From an uncultured Fibrobacter sp. (GTDB taxonomy: Bacteria > Fibrobacterota > Fibrobacteria > Fibrobacterales > Fibrobacteraceae), in NCBI RefSeq assembly GCF_937877005.1, contig NZ_CALEFV010000232.1, positions 1 to 10,557 on the forward strand: a stretch of DNA of 10,557 nt, written 5' to 3'. How positions within the stretch are numbered: position 1 is the stretch's first letter; each line of letters opens with the position of its first letter. Shown here one piece after another: positions 1 through 7,083 of this stretch. Under the pieces are notes generated by a model. That model searched no databases. It saw nothing but the letters and a program-made list of their open reading frames with translations, and was not told the origin of the DNA. The translations under genes and the position numbers were made by a program.

Positions 1-1550
1 TCGTCGGCCTTGAACGTTCCGTTGGTGGTCCATACCTTGTGCCACAAGTCGTAAATGAGCTTGGCAGCGGGCTTTTCGCGGCCGTCCATGGCGACGATAC
101 CGCCGTTTTTCACCCAGTGGCGGCCATCCCAGAAGCCCCACAGGATAATGCCTTCGACCGCCGGGTGACTGAATGCGATGCGCAGGAACATTTCGTAGCG
201 CTTGGCCTGTTCTTCTTCGCCGAAGTACATGCCCTTCTGCCAATCGCCAAAGTCAAGTTCCGTGACCTTGATCGGGAGACCCAGCGAACCGAGCCTGTCG
301 AGGCGCGCCTTGATGAATGCCGGATTCAGCTGGCGGTCGCCAAAGTGGCACTGCACGCCGATACCATGCACAGGAACCTTGCGTTCGAGCATACCCTTCA
401 CGATATCATACAGGCGTTCCGTTTCGCCGGCAGACACCACATTGTATTCGTTGATGAAAAGTCGTGCATCGGGGTCGGCGCGGTGAGCCCATACATGGGC
501 GCTATCCAGCAGGTCCCAGCCGCACTTGTTAAAGATAAACGGTTCGTGGAAGGCTTCGTTCCACACGTCGTATTCCTTGATGCGGCCCTTGTATTCCTTG
601 ACATCGCGCTCGATACGCGCCTTGATCTTGTTCGAAATGTCCTTGCAGCTGCCCTGGTTGCTGAAATGCTTGTCAAAGCCATAGCCCTGATGGCCCCACA
701 CCAGCGTATGCGCACGGAAGCCCCACTTGTAGTCGTTCACGTAATCCAGGTACTGCTTGAACTCGTCGCGGCGGATCTTGCCCTTCTTGGGTTCGTATTC
801 CGGCCACTTGAACTGGTTTTCGGGAACACCGTACCAGAAGTACTTATTGGCAGTCTTCCTATACCAAGTTTCAACGCTGTCCTTGCTGGGGTAAAGGGCA
901 AGAGCCGTACCGAAGGGGAATGCATGGCGCATGAGCTCTACCTTCACCTGTGCACCCGGGGCGGCCTTCACCGTCAAATCCTTCTTGCGCAAGCTATCGA
1001 TGCGTGTCGCGGAGTTATTGTACCAGGACATGTCATCCATGCCCTCGACCTTCTCGATCTCGACATCGTCCATCTGCATCCAGCCCTTGGCTAGGCCCAC
1101 ATGAAACGTGACGTTGTTGAGGCCGTAACCCTTCTGGTCGGCAAGGAAGGTCATGGAATAAGTCTTCCATTCGTTCGTAAGCATGAACGAGGCGCTTTCC
1201 TTCTGTCGCCAGTCGGGAGCGCCCCCCTGCACGATAGCGTTAATCGGCATGTTGCCCTTCGCCTTGAAGGTCAGCGTGTAGTAAGCGGAATCGGCAAGCC
1301 ACTTGGGCGGCTGCAGCTGCAGTCCCCATGACGGATTCGGAAGTTCGGTCACCGTAATCTTCACACCTTCGCTGCCGTCGACGCCGAACCCTTTCTCGCC
1401 GAGCTTACTTTCGTACTTGGCAGGGCCATCGGGGTTGTTCCAAATGTACCAGCCACCGTCGCCGTAGGACAAGTCGCCGTTAGTGAGCAGAGGAGCAGCC
1501 GACAGGGCCGTGGCACCCAGGGCACAAGCAGTCAAAAATTTCTTAAGCAT
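1..1550 (-). CDS. Secreted GH10 endo-1,4-beta-xylanase with N-terminal CBM (3' end outside window)
   Basis: Hydrolyses internal beta-1,4 bonds of xylan outside the cytoplasm. The frame is open from the ATG at 1550-1548 to the window edge, giving about 516 visible residues. Residues 1-18 form a signal peptide (MLKKFLTACALGATALSA, likely cut before APLL). Residues about 24-165 look like a CBM4/9-type beta-sandwich module (NGDLSYGDGGW near the start, W-rich, ending MDDVEIEKVEG). From about 205 a GH10 barrel follows: HAFPFGTA (209-216), HTLVWGH (281-287), DVWNEAFHE (328-336) with acid/base Glu332, TELDF (430-434) with nucleophile Glu431, and WGFWDGRHW (471-479). Both catalytic Glu residues are present. 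The barrel seems nearly complete at the edge, so the missing part may be a linker, further module or secretion tail. The start is chosen because the signal peptide begins there; no strong Shine-Dalgarno is visible. Catalytic family is certain; CBM family is less so. Confidence 0.95.
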   Translation of the reverse strand, partial: MLKKFLTACALGATALSAAPLLTNGDLSYGDGGWYIWNNPDGPAKYESKLGEKGFGVDGSEGVKITVTELPNPSWGLQLQPPKWLADSAYYTLTFKAKGNMPINAIVQGGAPDWRQKESASFMLTNEWKTYSMTFLADQKGYGLNNVTFHVGLAKGWMQMDDVEIEKVEGMDDMSWYNNSATRIDSLRKKDLTVKAAPGAQVKVELMRHAFPFGTALALYPSKDSVETWYRKTANKYFWYGVPENQFKWPEYEPKKGKIRRDEFKQYLDYVNDYKWGFRAHTLVWGHQGYGFDKHFSNQGSCKDISNKIKARIERDVKEYKGRIKEYDVWNEAFHEPFIFNKCGWDLLDSAHVWAHRADPDARLFINEYNVVSAGETERLYDIVKGMLERKVPVHGIGVQCHFGDRQLNPAFIKARLDRLGSLGLPIKVTELDFGDWQKGMYFGEEEQAKRYEMFLRIAFSHPAVEGIILWGFWDGRHWVKNGGIVAMDGREKPAAKLIYDLWHKVWTTNGTFKAD

Positions 1551-1604
1551 AATTATTTCTCGCTAGGTTTAATGTCCAATTACGAAAATACCTTGATTTT
1601 CAAT

Positions 1605-1648
1605 AGGAAGATACAAAAAAAGCGGTCATTTCGTTTACCGCTGTATCA
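1605..1648 (-). terminator. Rho-independent terminator, minus strand
   Basis: Read on the minus strand, AGCGGT (1642-1637) pairs with ACCGCT (1626-1621) across a 10-nt loop and is followed by seven T (1621-1615). An outer GATAC/GTATC pair (1643-1647 with 1610-1614) flanks the stem and T-run. It lies just after the stop of the split gene at 1690 and upstream of the xylanase start, so it would end transcription of the former. Confidence 0.75.
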
Positions 1649-1689
1649 AGTGTTATTGCCTTTGGAAATCAATCGTTCCTGCAAAACCT

Positions 1690-2102
1690 CTAGAACTGCA
1701 CCTTCGAAATTTCCTTGCCCGAAATGGAACCATTCGCAAACACGATTCCCTTCGTATTTTCGAATACCTGCCTAGATGTCTTCTTGTTTCTCAAGCGTTC
1801 CCTAATTGACGACTTCTTGACTTTGTCCTGATCCACCCAGATGATAAGGCTATCGGTCAAGATAATCGCACGCGCCGACACGATATCGTCAAACTTGTTC
1901 TTCTTTTTCCCGTAAAGTTCGAAATCCATCTGCAGCTTTCCGAAATCAGATAATCATATACGCCCTGGTTGCCTCTCCTGAAGAAATGCCTGAACACCTC
2001 CTCCTTGGCCTTTGCGTAATCTTCCACCAATTCCTTCATCGGAATCTTTTCGATAAAGGCCAACGCCTGGTCTGCCAGGGCCCAGCTTTCGTAATACGAC
2101 AA
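1690..2102 (-). pseudogene. Unrecognised gene split by a -1 frame change
   Basis: Two minus-strand frames together look like one protein of about 135 residues. The first (2102 to about 1950) opens with TTG at 2102 directly after an in-frame TGA and reads SYYESWALADQALAFIEKIP, then a charged helix-rich stretch to GVYDYLIS. The second, one base back, is open from 1953 (after TGA at 1956-1954) to the stop at 1690 and reads FGKLQMDFELYGKKKNKFDD, then IVSARAIILTDSLIIWVDQD. The first frame runs on to 1857 but turns into unlikely sequence (WISNFTGKRRTS), while the second stays protein-like, which suggests an indel near 1940-1955. No Shine-Dalgarno precedes the TTG; an ATG at residue 22 (2039) is an alternative start, so the 5' end may also be decayed. 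A good terminator follows. No family recognised. Alternatives are a sequencing error or ribosomal frameshifting at GGGAAAA (1911-1905). Confidence 0.5.
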
Positions 2103-2276
2103 TCAAAATCAACAATCTATTAACAATTTACGCCTTATTGGATATTTCACACGGCCGAAAGTTTATAGATTGCACAGAAAAGCGTAAGTCGGTGTCAATC
2201 ACGACGTAACCTGCATCACGCGTTTACATCCGTAAAATTATTCGATGCTTACTTTGTGTTCTGTGAAAAGTCAAAA

Positions 2277-2375
2277 ATGTATTTTGAAGCCATGAATTCA
2301 CACGAACTGCAAGTAGTAAAGCAAATCGTACTCCTAATAGCAATCGCGCTGCTACTAGGATTCATATACGGCTAA
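2277..2375 (+). CDS. Possible 32-residue single-pass membrane microprotein
   Basis: A short plus-strand frame from ATG 2277 to TAA 2373-2375, lying alone in the 294-base gap between the split gene and the lipoprotein. It encodes a charged/polar N-terminus (MYFEAMNSHELQVVKQ) and then an unbroken hydrophobic run, IVLLIAIALLLGFIYG, long enough to span a membrane. A second ATG at 2292 (Met6) would give 27 residues. Upstream GAAAAG is only a weak ribosome binding site and no clear promoter is seen. The topology is seen; that it is translated is inference. The rest of 2103-2396 shows nothing I can assign. Confidence 0.35.
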   Translation: MYFEAMNSHELQVVKQIVLLIAIALLLGFIYG

Positions 2376-2388
2376 TGTCATTATTGCT

Positions 2389-2410
2389 AGCCGAAACTAG
2401 TTGTTCGGCT
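2389..2410 (-). terminator. Hairpin overlapping the lipoprotein stop codon, no T-run
   Basis: AGCCGAA (2389-2395) pairs with TTCGGCT (2404-2410) across an 8-nt loop that contains the stop codon of the minus-strand lipoprotein gene (2397-2399). No T-tract follows on either strand, so it is at best a weak terminator or an mRNA-end stabilising stem. Confidence 0.3.
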
Positions 2411-2843
2411 TGAGACCGGCTTCTTCGAAGATAGCCTTATTCTTAGGATCGGGTACTGCGGAGGCAGTCATCCAATTGTATTCGGCAATACCGGCCAGAC
2501 CGATGCGTGCGCAGAGCTGGTCGCGCGCCACGTTATAGGCATTCAGGATCTGAACCTTCTCGATGTCGTTAGCCTGGTCGATTTTTTTGGACCAGGTCAC
2601 GCCGAGTTCCACTAGAGCGGCACTCGCCTTCACGTAGAGCTTTGCCTTATCCAGGGAAATCGCTGTCGTGGCAGGGGCGGTAAACTGCTCTACCGTGACG
2701 ATAGGAACAGCCTTGGGCTTCGGTGCCTGCAGCTGGTTGATTTCGGGAACATTTTCCTCGTCCTTGTCACAGGAGACAAGGCTCGGGGCTACGAAAAAAG
2801 AGGCGATCATCAATAACGCCACTTTTAGGATTCGTCTTGACAT
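2397..2843 (-). CDS. Small predicted lipoprotein of unknown function
   Basis: 148 residues. The N-terminus has basic residues (MSRRILK), a hydrophobic run (VALLMIASFFVAPS) and a lipobox LVSC with the acceptor Cys25, so signal peptidase II processing and membrane anchoring by lipid are expected. Asp and Lys follow the Cys. A Pro/Lys-rich linker (about 40-50) leads to a mainly helical domain with LGVTWSKKIDQANDIEKVQ and ARDQLCARIG; Cys110 is the only other cysteine. I recognise no family. A good Shine-Dalgarno (AGAGG, 5 nt before ATG) supports the start. The gene begins only 21 nt after the 3' end of the tRNA gene, so it is probably read from the tRNA promoter or needs tRNA processing to free its 5' end. 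Confidence 0.8.
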   Translation of the reverse strand: MSRRILKVALLMIASFFVAPSLVSCDKDEENVPEINQLQAPKPKAVPIVTVEQFTAPATTAISLDKAKLYVKASAALVELGVTWSKKIDQANDIEKVQILNAYNVARDQLCARIGLAGIAEYNWMTASAVPDPKNKAIFEEAGLKPNN

Positions 2844-2864
2844 ATCAGCCTCTTTTCAAAATAC

Positions 2865-2937
2865 TAGCGGCTTGTGGGCTCGAACCACAGACCTGCGGAT
2901 TATGATTCCGACGCTCTACCAACTGAGCTAAGCCGCC
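2865..2937 (-). tRNA. tRNA with CAT anticodon, probably elongator tRNA-Met
   Basis: A full 73-nt cloverleaf reads on the minus strand: acceptor GGCGGCT pairing with AGCCGCT (G1-U72 wobble), D-arm GCTC-AGTTGGTA-GAGC, anticodon loop ATCATAA with CAT at 2904-2902, a 5-base variable loop AGGTC, and T-arm TGTGG-TTCGAGC-CCACA. Discriminator is A; CCA is not encoded, so it must be added. The anticodon stem has a U-C mismatch at 27-43. CAT could be elongator Met, initiator fMet or lysidine-modified Ile2. Initiator is unlikely because three G-C pairs do not close the anticodon loop. Met versus Ile2 is not settled from sequence alone; the GAGCGTCGG arm resembles elongator Met genes of the Bacteroidota. 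Confidence 0.93.
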
Positions 2938-2949
2938 AAATTTTCACCA

Positions 2950-2978
2950 AATTTAGTCAAATCAAATCAGAAATTCAA
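2950..2978 (-). promoter_or_regulatory. Sigma70-like promoter for tRNA and lipoprotein
   Basis: On the minus strand TTGAAT (2978-2973) and TAAATT (2955-2950) are separated by exactly 17 nt. The predicted start of transcription falls a few bases before the tRNA 5' end at 2937. It sits in the short gap after the phosphoesterase stop (2983). Fit to consensus is moderate. Confidence 0.5.
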
Positions 2979-2982
2979 GGGG

Positions 2983-3726
2983 TCATTTAAAATAAACTTC
3001 AGTTTCTACAAAATTTTTTCCCCATTTGATCAGCTGCCAACCCGGTGCGGAACTTTGCAGCGTGAAATAGGGAGTGTTCGGATCGATCTGCAGCTGAGTC
3101 GCCGGCGCCACGTGCACAATCTGCCTGCCCATGTTCACTTCGAACTTTGCGTGATAATGTCCGACATAGATGTGCGTGAGGTTCTCGATACCGGCAAGGG
3201 CTTCCTGAACTTCCACCATGTTCTTCATGTGGTAGCGCAAGTCCATGAAACGGTGTCCGCAGAAGCAGGGCGGATGATGCACGAACAGCAAAATTTCGTC
3301 ATCGACCTTGGCGGCTTCCGACTTGAGCCAGTCCAGCTGTTCCCGTGAAACCTCGCCACAGGCGCTATCCAGGAAAAAGATACTCCTTCCTGCAAGATCA
3401 TAACGGTAGTAGCACTTGCCATCGTGAACTTTTCCCGAAAAGTCGAAGAACTTTTCCATCACCTCAATTCGGTCATGGTTTCCGGGAATGATGCAATACG
3501 GCTTGTTATATTCTTTCATGACATCCGCGATGAACTTGTAGGCGCCAGGTTCGGCATCCTCGTTAGCAAGGTCACCAGAAAGAACCAGAAGGTCCAAACC
3601 CTGCATCGACTTGGACTGCAGCGCTTTCAGAAAATTAGCGCGGACATCGATGCCCTGCACCAAGTTTTCGTCTTCTCCGATGTGGATATCGGATATCTGG
3701 CCTATCTTTAGAATTGTGGATGACAT
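2983..3726 (-). CDS. Calcineurin-like metallophosphoesterase (CpdA/cyclic-nucleotide phosphodiesterase type)
   Basis: 247 residues, cytoplasmic (no signal peptide). All metal-binding blocks of the calcineurin-like phosphoesterase fold are present in order: SDIH (Asp13, His15), SGDLA (Asp52), GNHD (Asn83, His84), VHHPP (His150) and GHYH (His190, His192). With this length and spacing it resembles the class III 3',5'-cyclic-nucleotide phosphodiesterases (CpdA, Rv0805) that use a dinuclear Fe/Mn centre, but the same fold acts on many phosphoesters, so substrate is not fixed. The stretch HHPPCFCGHRFMD carries two extra Cys near the active site. The ATG at 3726 begins a natural N-terminus (MSSTILKIGQISDIH). 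A TATAAT lies 21-26 nt upstream on the minus strand (3752-3747), but no good Shine-Dalgarno is seen. It appears to be transcribed alone, downstream of the AT-rich gap. Confidence 0.9.
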   Translation of the reverse strand: MSSTILKIGQISDIHIGEDENLVQGIDVRANFLKALQSKSMQGLDLLVLSGDLANEDAEPGAYKFIADVMKEYNKPYCIIPGNHDRIEVMEKFFDFSGKVHDGKCYYRYDLAGRSIFFLDSACGEVSREQLDWLKSEAAKVDDEILLFVHHPPCFCGHRFMDLRYHMKNMVEVQEALAGIENLTHIYVGHYHAKFEVNMGRQIVHVAPATQLQIDPNTPYFTLQSSAPGWQLIKWGKNFVETEVYFK

Positions 3727-4088
3727 TTTGTCTGTATAATATAACTATTATATTAATTTATTAATTAATTTTTTTGGTTTTTATTTGTTAATGTGACCAA
3801 AATCATTGAAAAAAAGAGATTATTCCACTATTTTCAATGGTTTTCCGTTCACTCGCTGTGATTTAGCATTGAAAACATCACTTCAACATCTATGAACATT
3901 GAAAAAAGTGAATAAGTTCGGAATTTTCAACATTTTTCATCAATAGACTTAACTTTCCAACTTTCTATCAGTCATTGACTTATGTTTCTTCCTGTTCAAA
4001 CTTATTCACTATTCACCGTATCAATATCCATTACTATATATATAAATAAATAGATATTATTGATATAGGTGTGGGTTTTGCTCTATGA
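3727..4088. other. AT-rich gene-free region with iteron-like and DnaA-box-like repeats; candidate replication origin
   Basis: This 362-base gap between bactofilin and phosphoesterase has no gene. CATTGAAAA occurs four times in about 100 bases: direct at 3804, 3867 and 3897 and inverted (TTTTCAATG) at 3831-3839, with degenerate copies near 3924 and 3973. AACTTATTCACT occurs at 3999-4010 and, inverted (AGTGAATAAGTT), at 3907-3918; its core TTATTCACT is one base from the DnaA-box form TTATNCACA. Very AT-rich blocks flank the repeats (3735-3775 and 4030-4062), and TATCAATATC (4019-4028) faces GATATTATTGATA (4053-4065). Repeats, AT-rich blocks and neighbouring parAB/parS together resemble oriC, but no dnaA or dnaN is in view. 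It may instead be a regulatory region. Confidence 0.4.
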
Positions 4089-4466
4089 CTAGTTATTCGC
4101 CTCTTTCGACGATGCAGCAGACTTCTCGACAGGAGTCTTGAGACCCATCTGGCAGTTTCCCTGGAATATGGCGCCTTCCTGGATAATGAGCTGCTTGGTC
4201 TTGATATTGCCAACGAACTGGGAAGAACTTTCAAGAATGAGCTTTTCGGCGACGTCGATGTTTCCCTTGACCATGCCGGCAACGACTGCCGTAGTGGTCT
4301 TGATTTCAGCTTCTACCATTCCCTGGCGTTCAACGATGAGCTCGCCTTCGATGGAGATGCTACCGTTGATGGTGCCGGCGACGCGGACATCGCTCTTGCC
4401 GCTGATATCGCCCTTGATGGTCACGCTGTGGCCGATCTGCGTAATTTCCTGTTCCTTAGTAGCCAT
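4089..4466 (-). CDS. Bactofilin (DUF583 polymer-forming cytoskeletal protein)
   Basis: 125 residues. A short flexible N-terminus (MATKEQEITQIG) leads to the bactofilin beta-helix (about 14-107), seen as repeated short strands: VTIKGDISGKSDVRVAG, TINGSISIEGELIVER, VEAEIKTTTAVVAGMVKG, NIDVAEKLILESSSQF. A polar Lys/Ser-rich tail ends it (KTPVEKSAASSKEANN). Bactofilins self-assemble without nucleotide into filaments at the membrane and recruit cell-wall enzymes or, in Myxococcus, organise ParABS. Length is typical. It is the last gene of the rsmG-parA-parB-M23 operon, 23 nt after the M23 stop, with AGAGG upstream of the ATG. Pairing of a bactofilin with an M23 peptidase is common and suggests that the filament positions this enzyme. 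Confidence 0.93.
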   Translation of the reverse strand: MATKEQEITQIGHSVTIKGDISGKSDVRVAGTINGSISIEGELIVERQGMVEAEIKTTTAVVAGMVKGNIDVAEKLILESSSQFVGNIKTKQLIIQEGAIFQGNCQMGLKTPVEKSAASSKEANN

Positions 4467-4489
4467 TTTTCATTTTCCTCTTGTTAGTG

Positions 4490-5290
4490 TTAATAGTTGA
4501 TGAACAGCTCGGGGTCCATTTCCCTGCCTTCCCGGGTAATGGTATAGTGCAAGTGCGGGGCGCTGCTGTTTCCGGTACTTCCGACCGTTCCGATAATTTC
4601 GCCCTTGCCCACGTTTCGTCCCTTGCGAGTCCGTATATCCTTGAGATGTGAATAGCTGGTCACGTAACCGTTCTGGTGGTTGATGATCACCGTGTTTCCG
4701 AGTTCATCCTTTTGACCGGCGAATTCCACGATGCCGCTACCCGATGCGAAGACGGGATCACCGGGCTGGGCTGAAAAGTCCGTTCCCAGGTGGCCATTTT
4801 CCTCGCTGAATTTCTTGCTCACGATACCCACTACCGGTATCACGTTCGGAACATGTTCCAGCCTAATCTTTTCTTCGGGTGGTTTCCAGCCGTGAATTCC
4901 TTCGTAATCCACGTCGATTTTCTGCGATGGCGTGTGTGCGAAGCGGTTCTTGTCTATAAGGCTGTTGACCTTGTTGGAATCGTTCTCTACGAAGGTGCCC
5001 AGGATATTCTGGATGCGTTCTTCAAGGACCCACAGCGAATCGATACGGAGAAACAGTTCCTCGTAGTTCGCGTTCTGCTTTACGAGCTGCGCGTTGGTCA
5101 TTCGCATTTTTTCGTACTTGACGAGCGTGCGCCCTATGCGACCCATGTTGAATATGGCAATGCCGAGCACAACTATCAACACCACGAGGAAAACCTTGAG
5201 AAAGAAGAACCACTTTGTTGATACGCGGAACTTCTTGATTTCCTTGGAATCCTCGGGGATTATCTGTACGGTATAGTACTTGCCTTTCAT
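4490..5290 (-). CDS. Membrane-anchored M23 family peptidase (LytM-type endopeptidase)
   Basis: 266 residues. A basic cytoplasmic tail of about 26 residues is followed by one membrane segment (about 27-48, FFFLKVFLVVLIVVLGIAIF), a periplasmic helical/coiled-coil stretch (about 55-100), a linker, and a C-terminal M23 domain (about 150-266). Zinc ligands and catalytic residues are intact: HLGTD (His167, Asp171), SYSHL (His215) and HLHY (His246, His248). An active glycyl or DD-endopeptidase that cuts peptidoglycan cross-links is expected. It lies between parB (6-nt gap; SD-like GGTAG overlaps the parB stop) and bactofilin (23-nt gap), so it is likely co-translated with both. Its role is probably localised cell-wall remodelling under bactofilin control; this is inferred from known bactofilin/M23 pairs such as CcmA-Csd1. 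Confidence 0.93.
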   Translation of the reverse strand: MKGKYYTVQIIPEDSKEIKKFRVSTKWFFFLKVFLVVLIVVLGIAIFNMGRIGRTLVKYEKMRMTNAQLVKQNANYEELFLRIDSLWVLEERIQNILGTFVENDSNKVNSLIDKNRFAHTPSQKIDVDYEGIHGWKPPEEKIRLEHVPNVIPVVGIVSKKFSEENGHLGTDFSAQPGDPVFASGSGIVEFAGQKDELGNTVIINHQNGYVTSYSHLKDIRTRKGRNVGKGEIIGTVGSTGNSSAPHLHYTITREGREMDPELFINY

Positions 5291-5296
5291 GCGAAT

Positions 5297-6295
5297 CTAC
5301 CGATTTTCCATGAGTTCCTGGATTCGTGTGAGGTCGTCCATGGAATAGTAGTTGATGACGATGGTGCCCTTGCTTTCGTTCGAGGCGCTCGGGTTAAGCT
5401 GTACCTTGGTACCGAAGAAAGTTTCGAGTCGGGACTCGAACTGCTTCATGTCGGCGCTGAGTTCGGGCTTCGGCTTTGCGGTAGTGTCCGGCTTGTCGGC
5501 GTGGACTTCCGGCTGTTCGTCGGCTTCCGGAATATCCCCTTCGCCTTCTTTCGTCTGGTTTATATCTTCGCCGCGGGCAATCGCCTCGATCTGCCGCACG
5601 TTCAGACCTTCCTCGATGATGCGTCTTGCAAGCGTTTCGGCATCCTGGATCTTGTCGCTACAGAGGGCACGGGCGGCGCCTCCGGCAATCTTGCCTTCTT
5701 CGATCCACACCAGGACCTGCTCTGGAAGCTTGAGCAGACGGAGGGCGTTCGTGATGGCGGAGCGGGACTTGCCCACAATTTTCGACAAGTCTTCGTGCGT
5801 GTAGTTGTGGTTATCGATCAGCTGTTGATAGGAACGTGCAATTTCGACCGGATTCAGGTCGACACGCTGGATATTTTCGATGAGGGCCCATTCGGCCATC
5901 GTCTTGTCGTCCAGGTTCTCGTAAACCTGGGCCTTGATGGTCGGGAGTCCGGCTAGCTTCGTTGCACGGGTACGGCGTTCGCCGCTGATGATCTGGTAGC
6001 GATCGCCCAGCTTGCGGACGATGATAGGTTGAAGCAGTCCGTGCTTTTCGATGGTGTCAGCGAGTTCGACAAGTTCATTGTCGCTGAATACCTTGCGCGG
6101 CTGATACGGGTTCGGGTCGACCAGATCGACATTGATTTCCACTATTTTCTGGGAATTGTCAACAGCGGAAGAATTTTCGGCGTTATTCTCGTCCGATTGT
6201 GAATTGGACTGTTGAATTTCTGCTGCGGCTGGTGCGGAGTGATCCTTGAGGATATCGGAAAGGCTGCGACCTAGTGCGAAAGATTTTTTTCCCAT
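5297..6295 (-). CDS. parB: Chromosome partitioning protein ParB (Spo0J/Noc-type CTPase)
   Basis: 332 residues. Binds parS, loads as a CTP-gated clamp and slides to form the partition complex. The N-terminus carries a ParA-contact motif (FALGRSLSDIL, 6-16) and a Gln/Ser/Asn-rich linker (17-48). The CTPase domain has YQPRKVF (64-70), ISGERRTRA with GERR 105-108, and ENIQR (140-144). A helix-turn-helix (about 164-190, YTHEDLSKIVGKSRSAITNA) binds DNA. An acidic linker (about 243-280) precedes the C-terminal dimerisation domain (282-332). The usual GHARALL block reads GGAARALCS (205-213). The start overlaps the parA stop by one base (TAATG), showing translational coupling. Four parS sites lie 1.4-3.6 kb upstream, completing the ParABS system. 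Confidence 0.97.
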   Translation of the reverse strand: MGKKSFALGRSLSDILKDHSAPAAAEIQQSNSQSDENNAENSSAVDNSQKIVEINVDLVDPNPYQPRKVFSDNELVELADTIEKHGLLQPIIVRKLGDRYQIISGERRTRATKLAGLPTIKAQVYENLDDKTMAEWALIENIQRVDLNPVEIARSYQQLIDNHNYTHEDLSKIVGKSRSAITNALRLLKLPEQVLVWIEEGKIAGGAARALCSDKIQDAETLARRIIEEGLNVRQIEAIARGEDINQTKEGEGDIPEADEQPEVHADKPDTTAKPKPELSADMKQFESRLETFFGTKVQLNPSASNESKGTIVINYYSMDDLTRIQELMENR

Positions 6296-7083
6296 TACTT
6301 GCTACCCTTATTTAAAATTTCTTCTGCCAGTTTCATATATGCCTGTGCGCCAGCACTCTGTACGTCGTACAGGATGGCGGGCTTTCCGTGGCTGGGCGCT
6401 TCCGAAAGTTTCACGTTTCTCGGAATCATCGCCTGGAAAACGGTGTCGCTCAGGTTTTCGCGTACTTCTTCGGCCACCTGCTTGCTTAGACTGAGTCGTG
6501 AGTCGTACATGGTGAGCAGGGCGCCTTCGATTTTTAGGCCAGCGTTCAGGTTCTTCTGTACTTCGCGGATGGTCCTGAAAAGTTCGGTCATTCCCTGCAG
6601 GGCGTAGTATTCGCACTGTACCGGGATCAGCACGCTGGTTGCGGCAGTCAGTACGTTTAGGGTAAGGAGGTTCAGGCTCGGCGGGGCATCGATGATGATA
6701 AATTCGAATGCCTGTTTCAGCACGTTCATGACTCGTTCGAGGCGGCGTTCGCGGCTCATGGCGTTCACCAGTTCGATTTCCATGACGGCGAGATCTGGGC
6801 CGGAGGTGATGACCTTGAGGTAATCGAGGCTCGTATCGAGGATTGCTTCCTTGATGTTGTCGTAGGTGACATTATCCGGATTTTCGGCCATGTTCAGGAT
6901 TTCGTGGATATCCACATCCTGCATCTCGTTATAGCCAAGACCCTGGGAGGCGTTACCCTGTGGATCCATGTCGATCAGGAGAGTCTTCTTCTCCAGTGCG
7001 GCAAAACTTGCAGCCAGGTTCACGGCCGTCGTGGTCTTGCCCACGCCGCCCTTCTGGTTGCATACTGCTATCACTTTACTCAT
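6295..7083 (-). CDS. parA: Chromosome partitioning ATPase ParA (Soj)
   Basis: 262 residues. A deviant Walker-A ATPase that dimerises on DNA with ATP and moves ParB-parS complexes. Seen: deviant Walker A KGGVGKTT (11-18) with signature Lys11 and Lys16, switch I/A' LLIDMDPQGN (35-44, Asp40), and Walker B FIIIDAPPSL. There is no N-terminal HTH extension, so it is the short chromosomal Soj-type, not a plasmid P1-type. The C-terminal part includes PRNVKLSEAPSHGKP, typical of the family. The start codon overlaps the rsmG stop (ATGA), and the stop overlaps the parB start, so expression of the three proteins is coupled. The order rsmG-parA-parB is the classical origin-proximal arrangement. Confidence 0.97.
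   Translation of the reverse strand: MSKVIAVCNQKGGVGKTTTAVNLAASFAALEKKTLLIDMDPQGNASQGLGYNEMQDVDIHEILNMAENPDNVTYDNIKEAILDTSLDYLKVITSGPDLAVMEIELVNAMSRERRLERVMNVLKQAFEFIIIDAPPSLNLLTLNVLTAATSVLIPVQCEYYALQGMTELFRTIREVQKNLNAGLKIEGALLTMYDSRLSLSKQVAEEVRENLSDTVFQAMIPRNVKLSEAPSHGKPAILYDVQSAGAQAYMKLAEEILNKGSK

Noticed and set aside
39..1094. Long plus-strand open frame of 351 codons
   Set aside because: It is antisense to the xylanase, whose signal peptide, GH10 motifs and catalytic residues are all intact on the minus strand.
1096..1111. Fifth parS site (CACATGAAAC in the xylanase)
   Set aside because: Only the right half matches; the left half does not form the palindrome and the bases encode the conserved strand VTFHVG.
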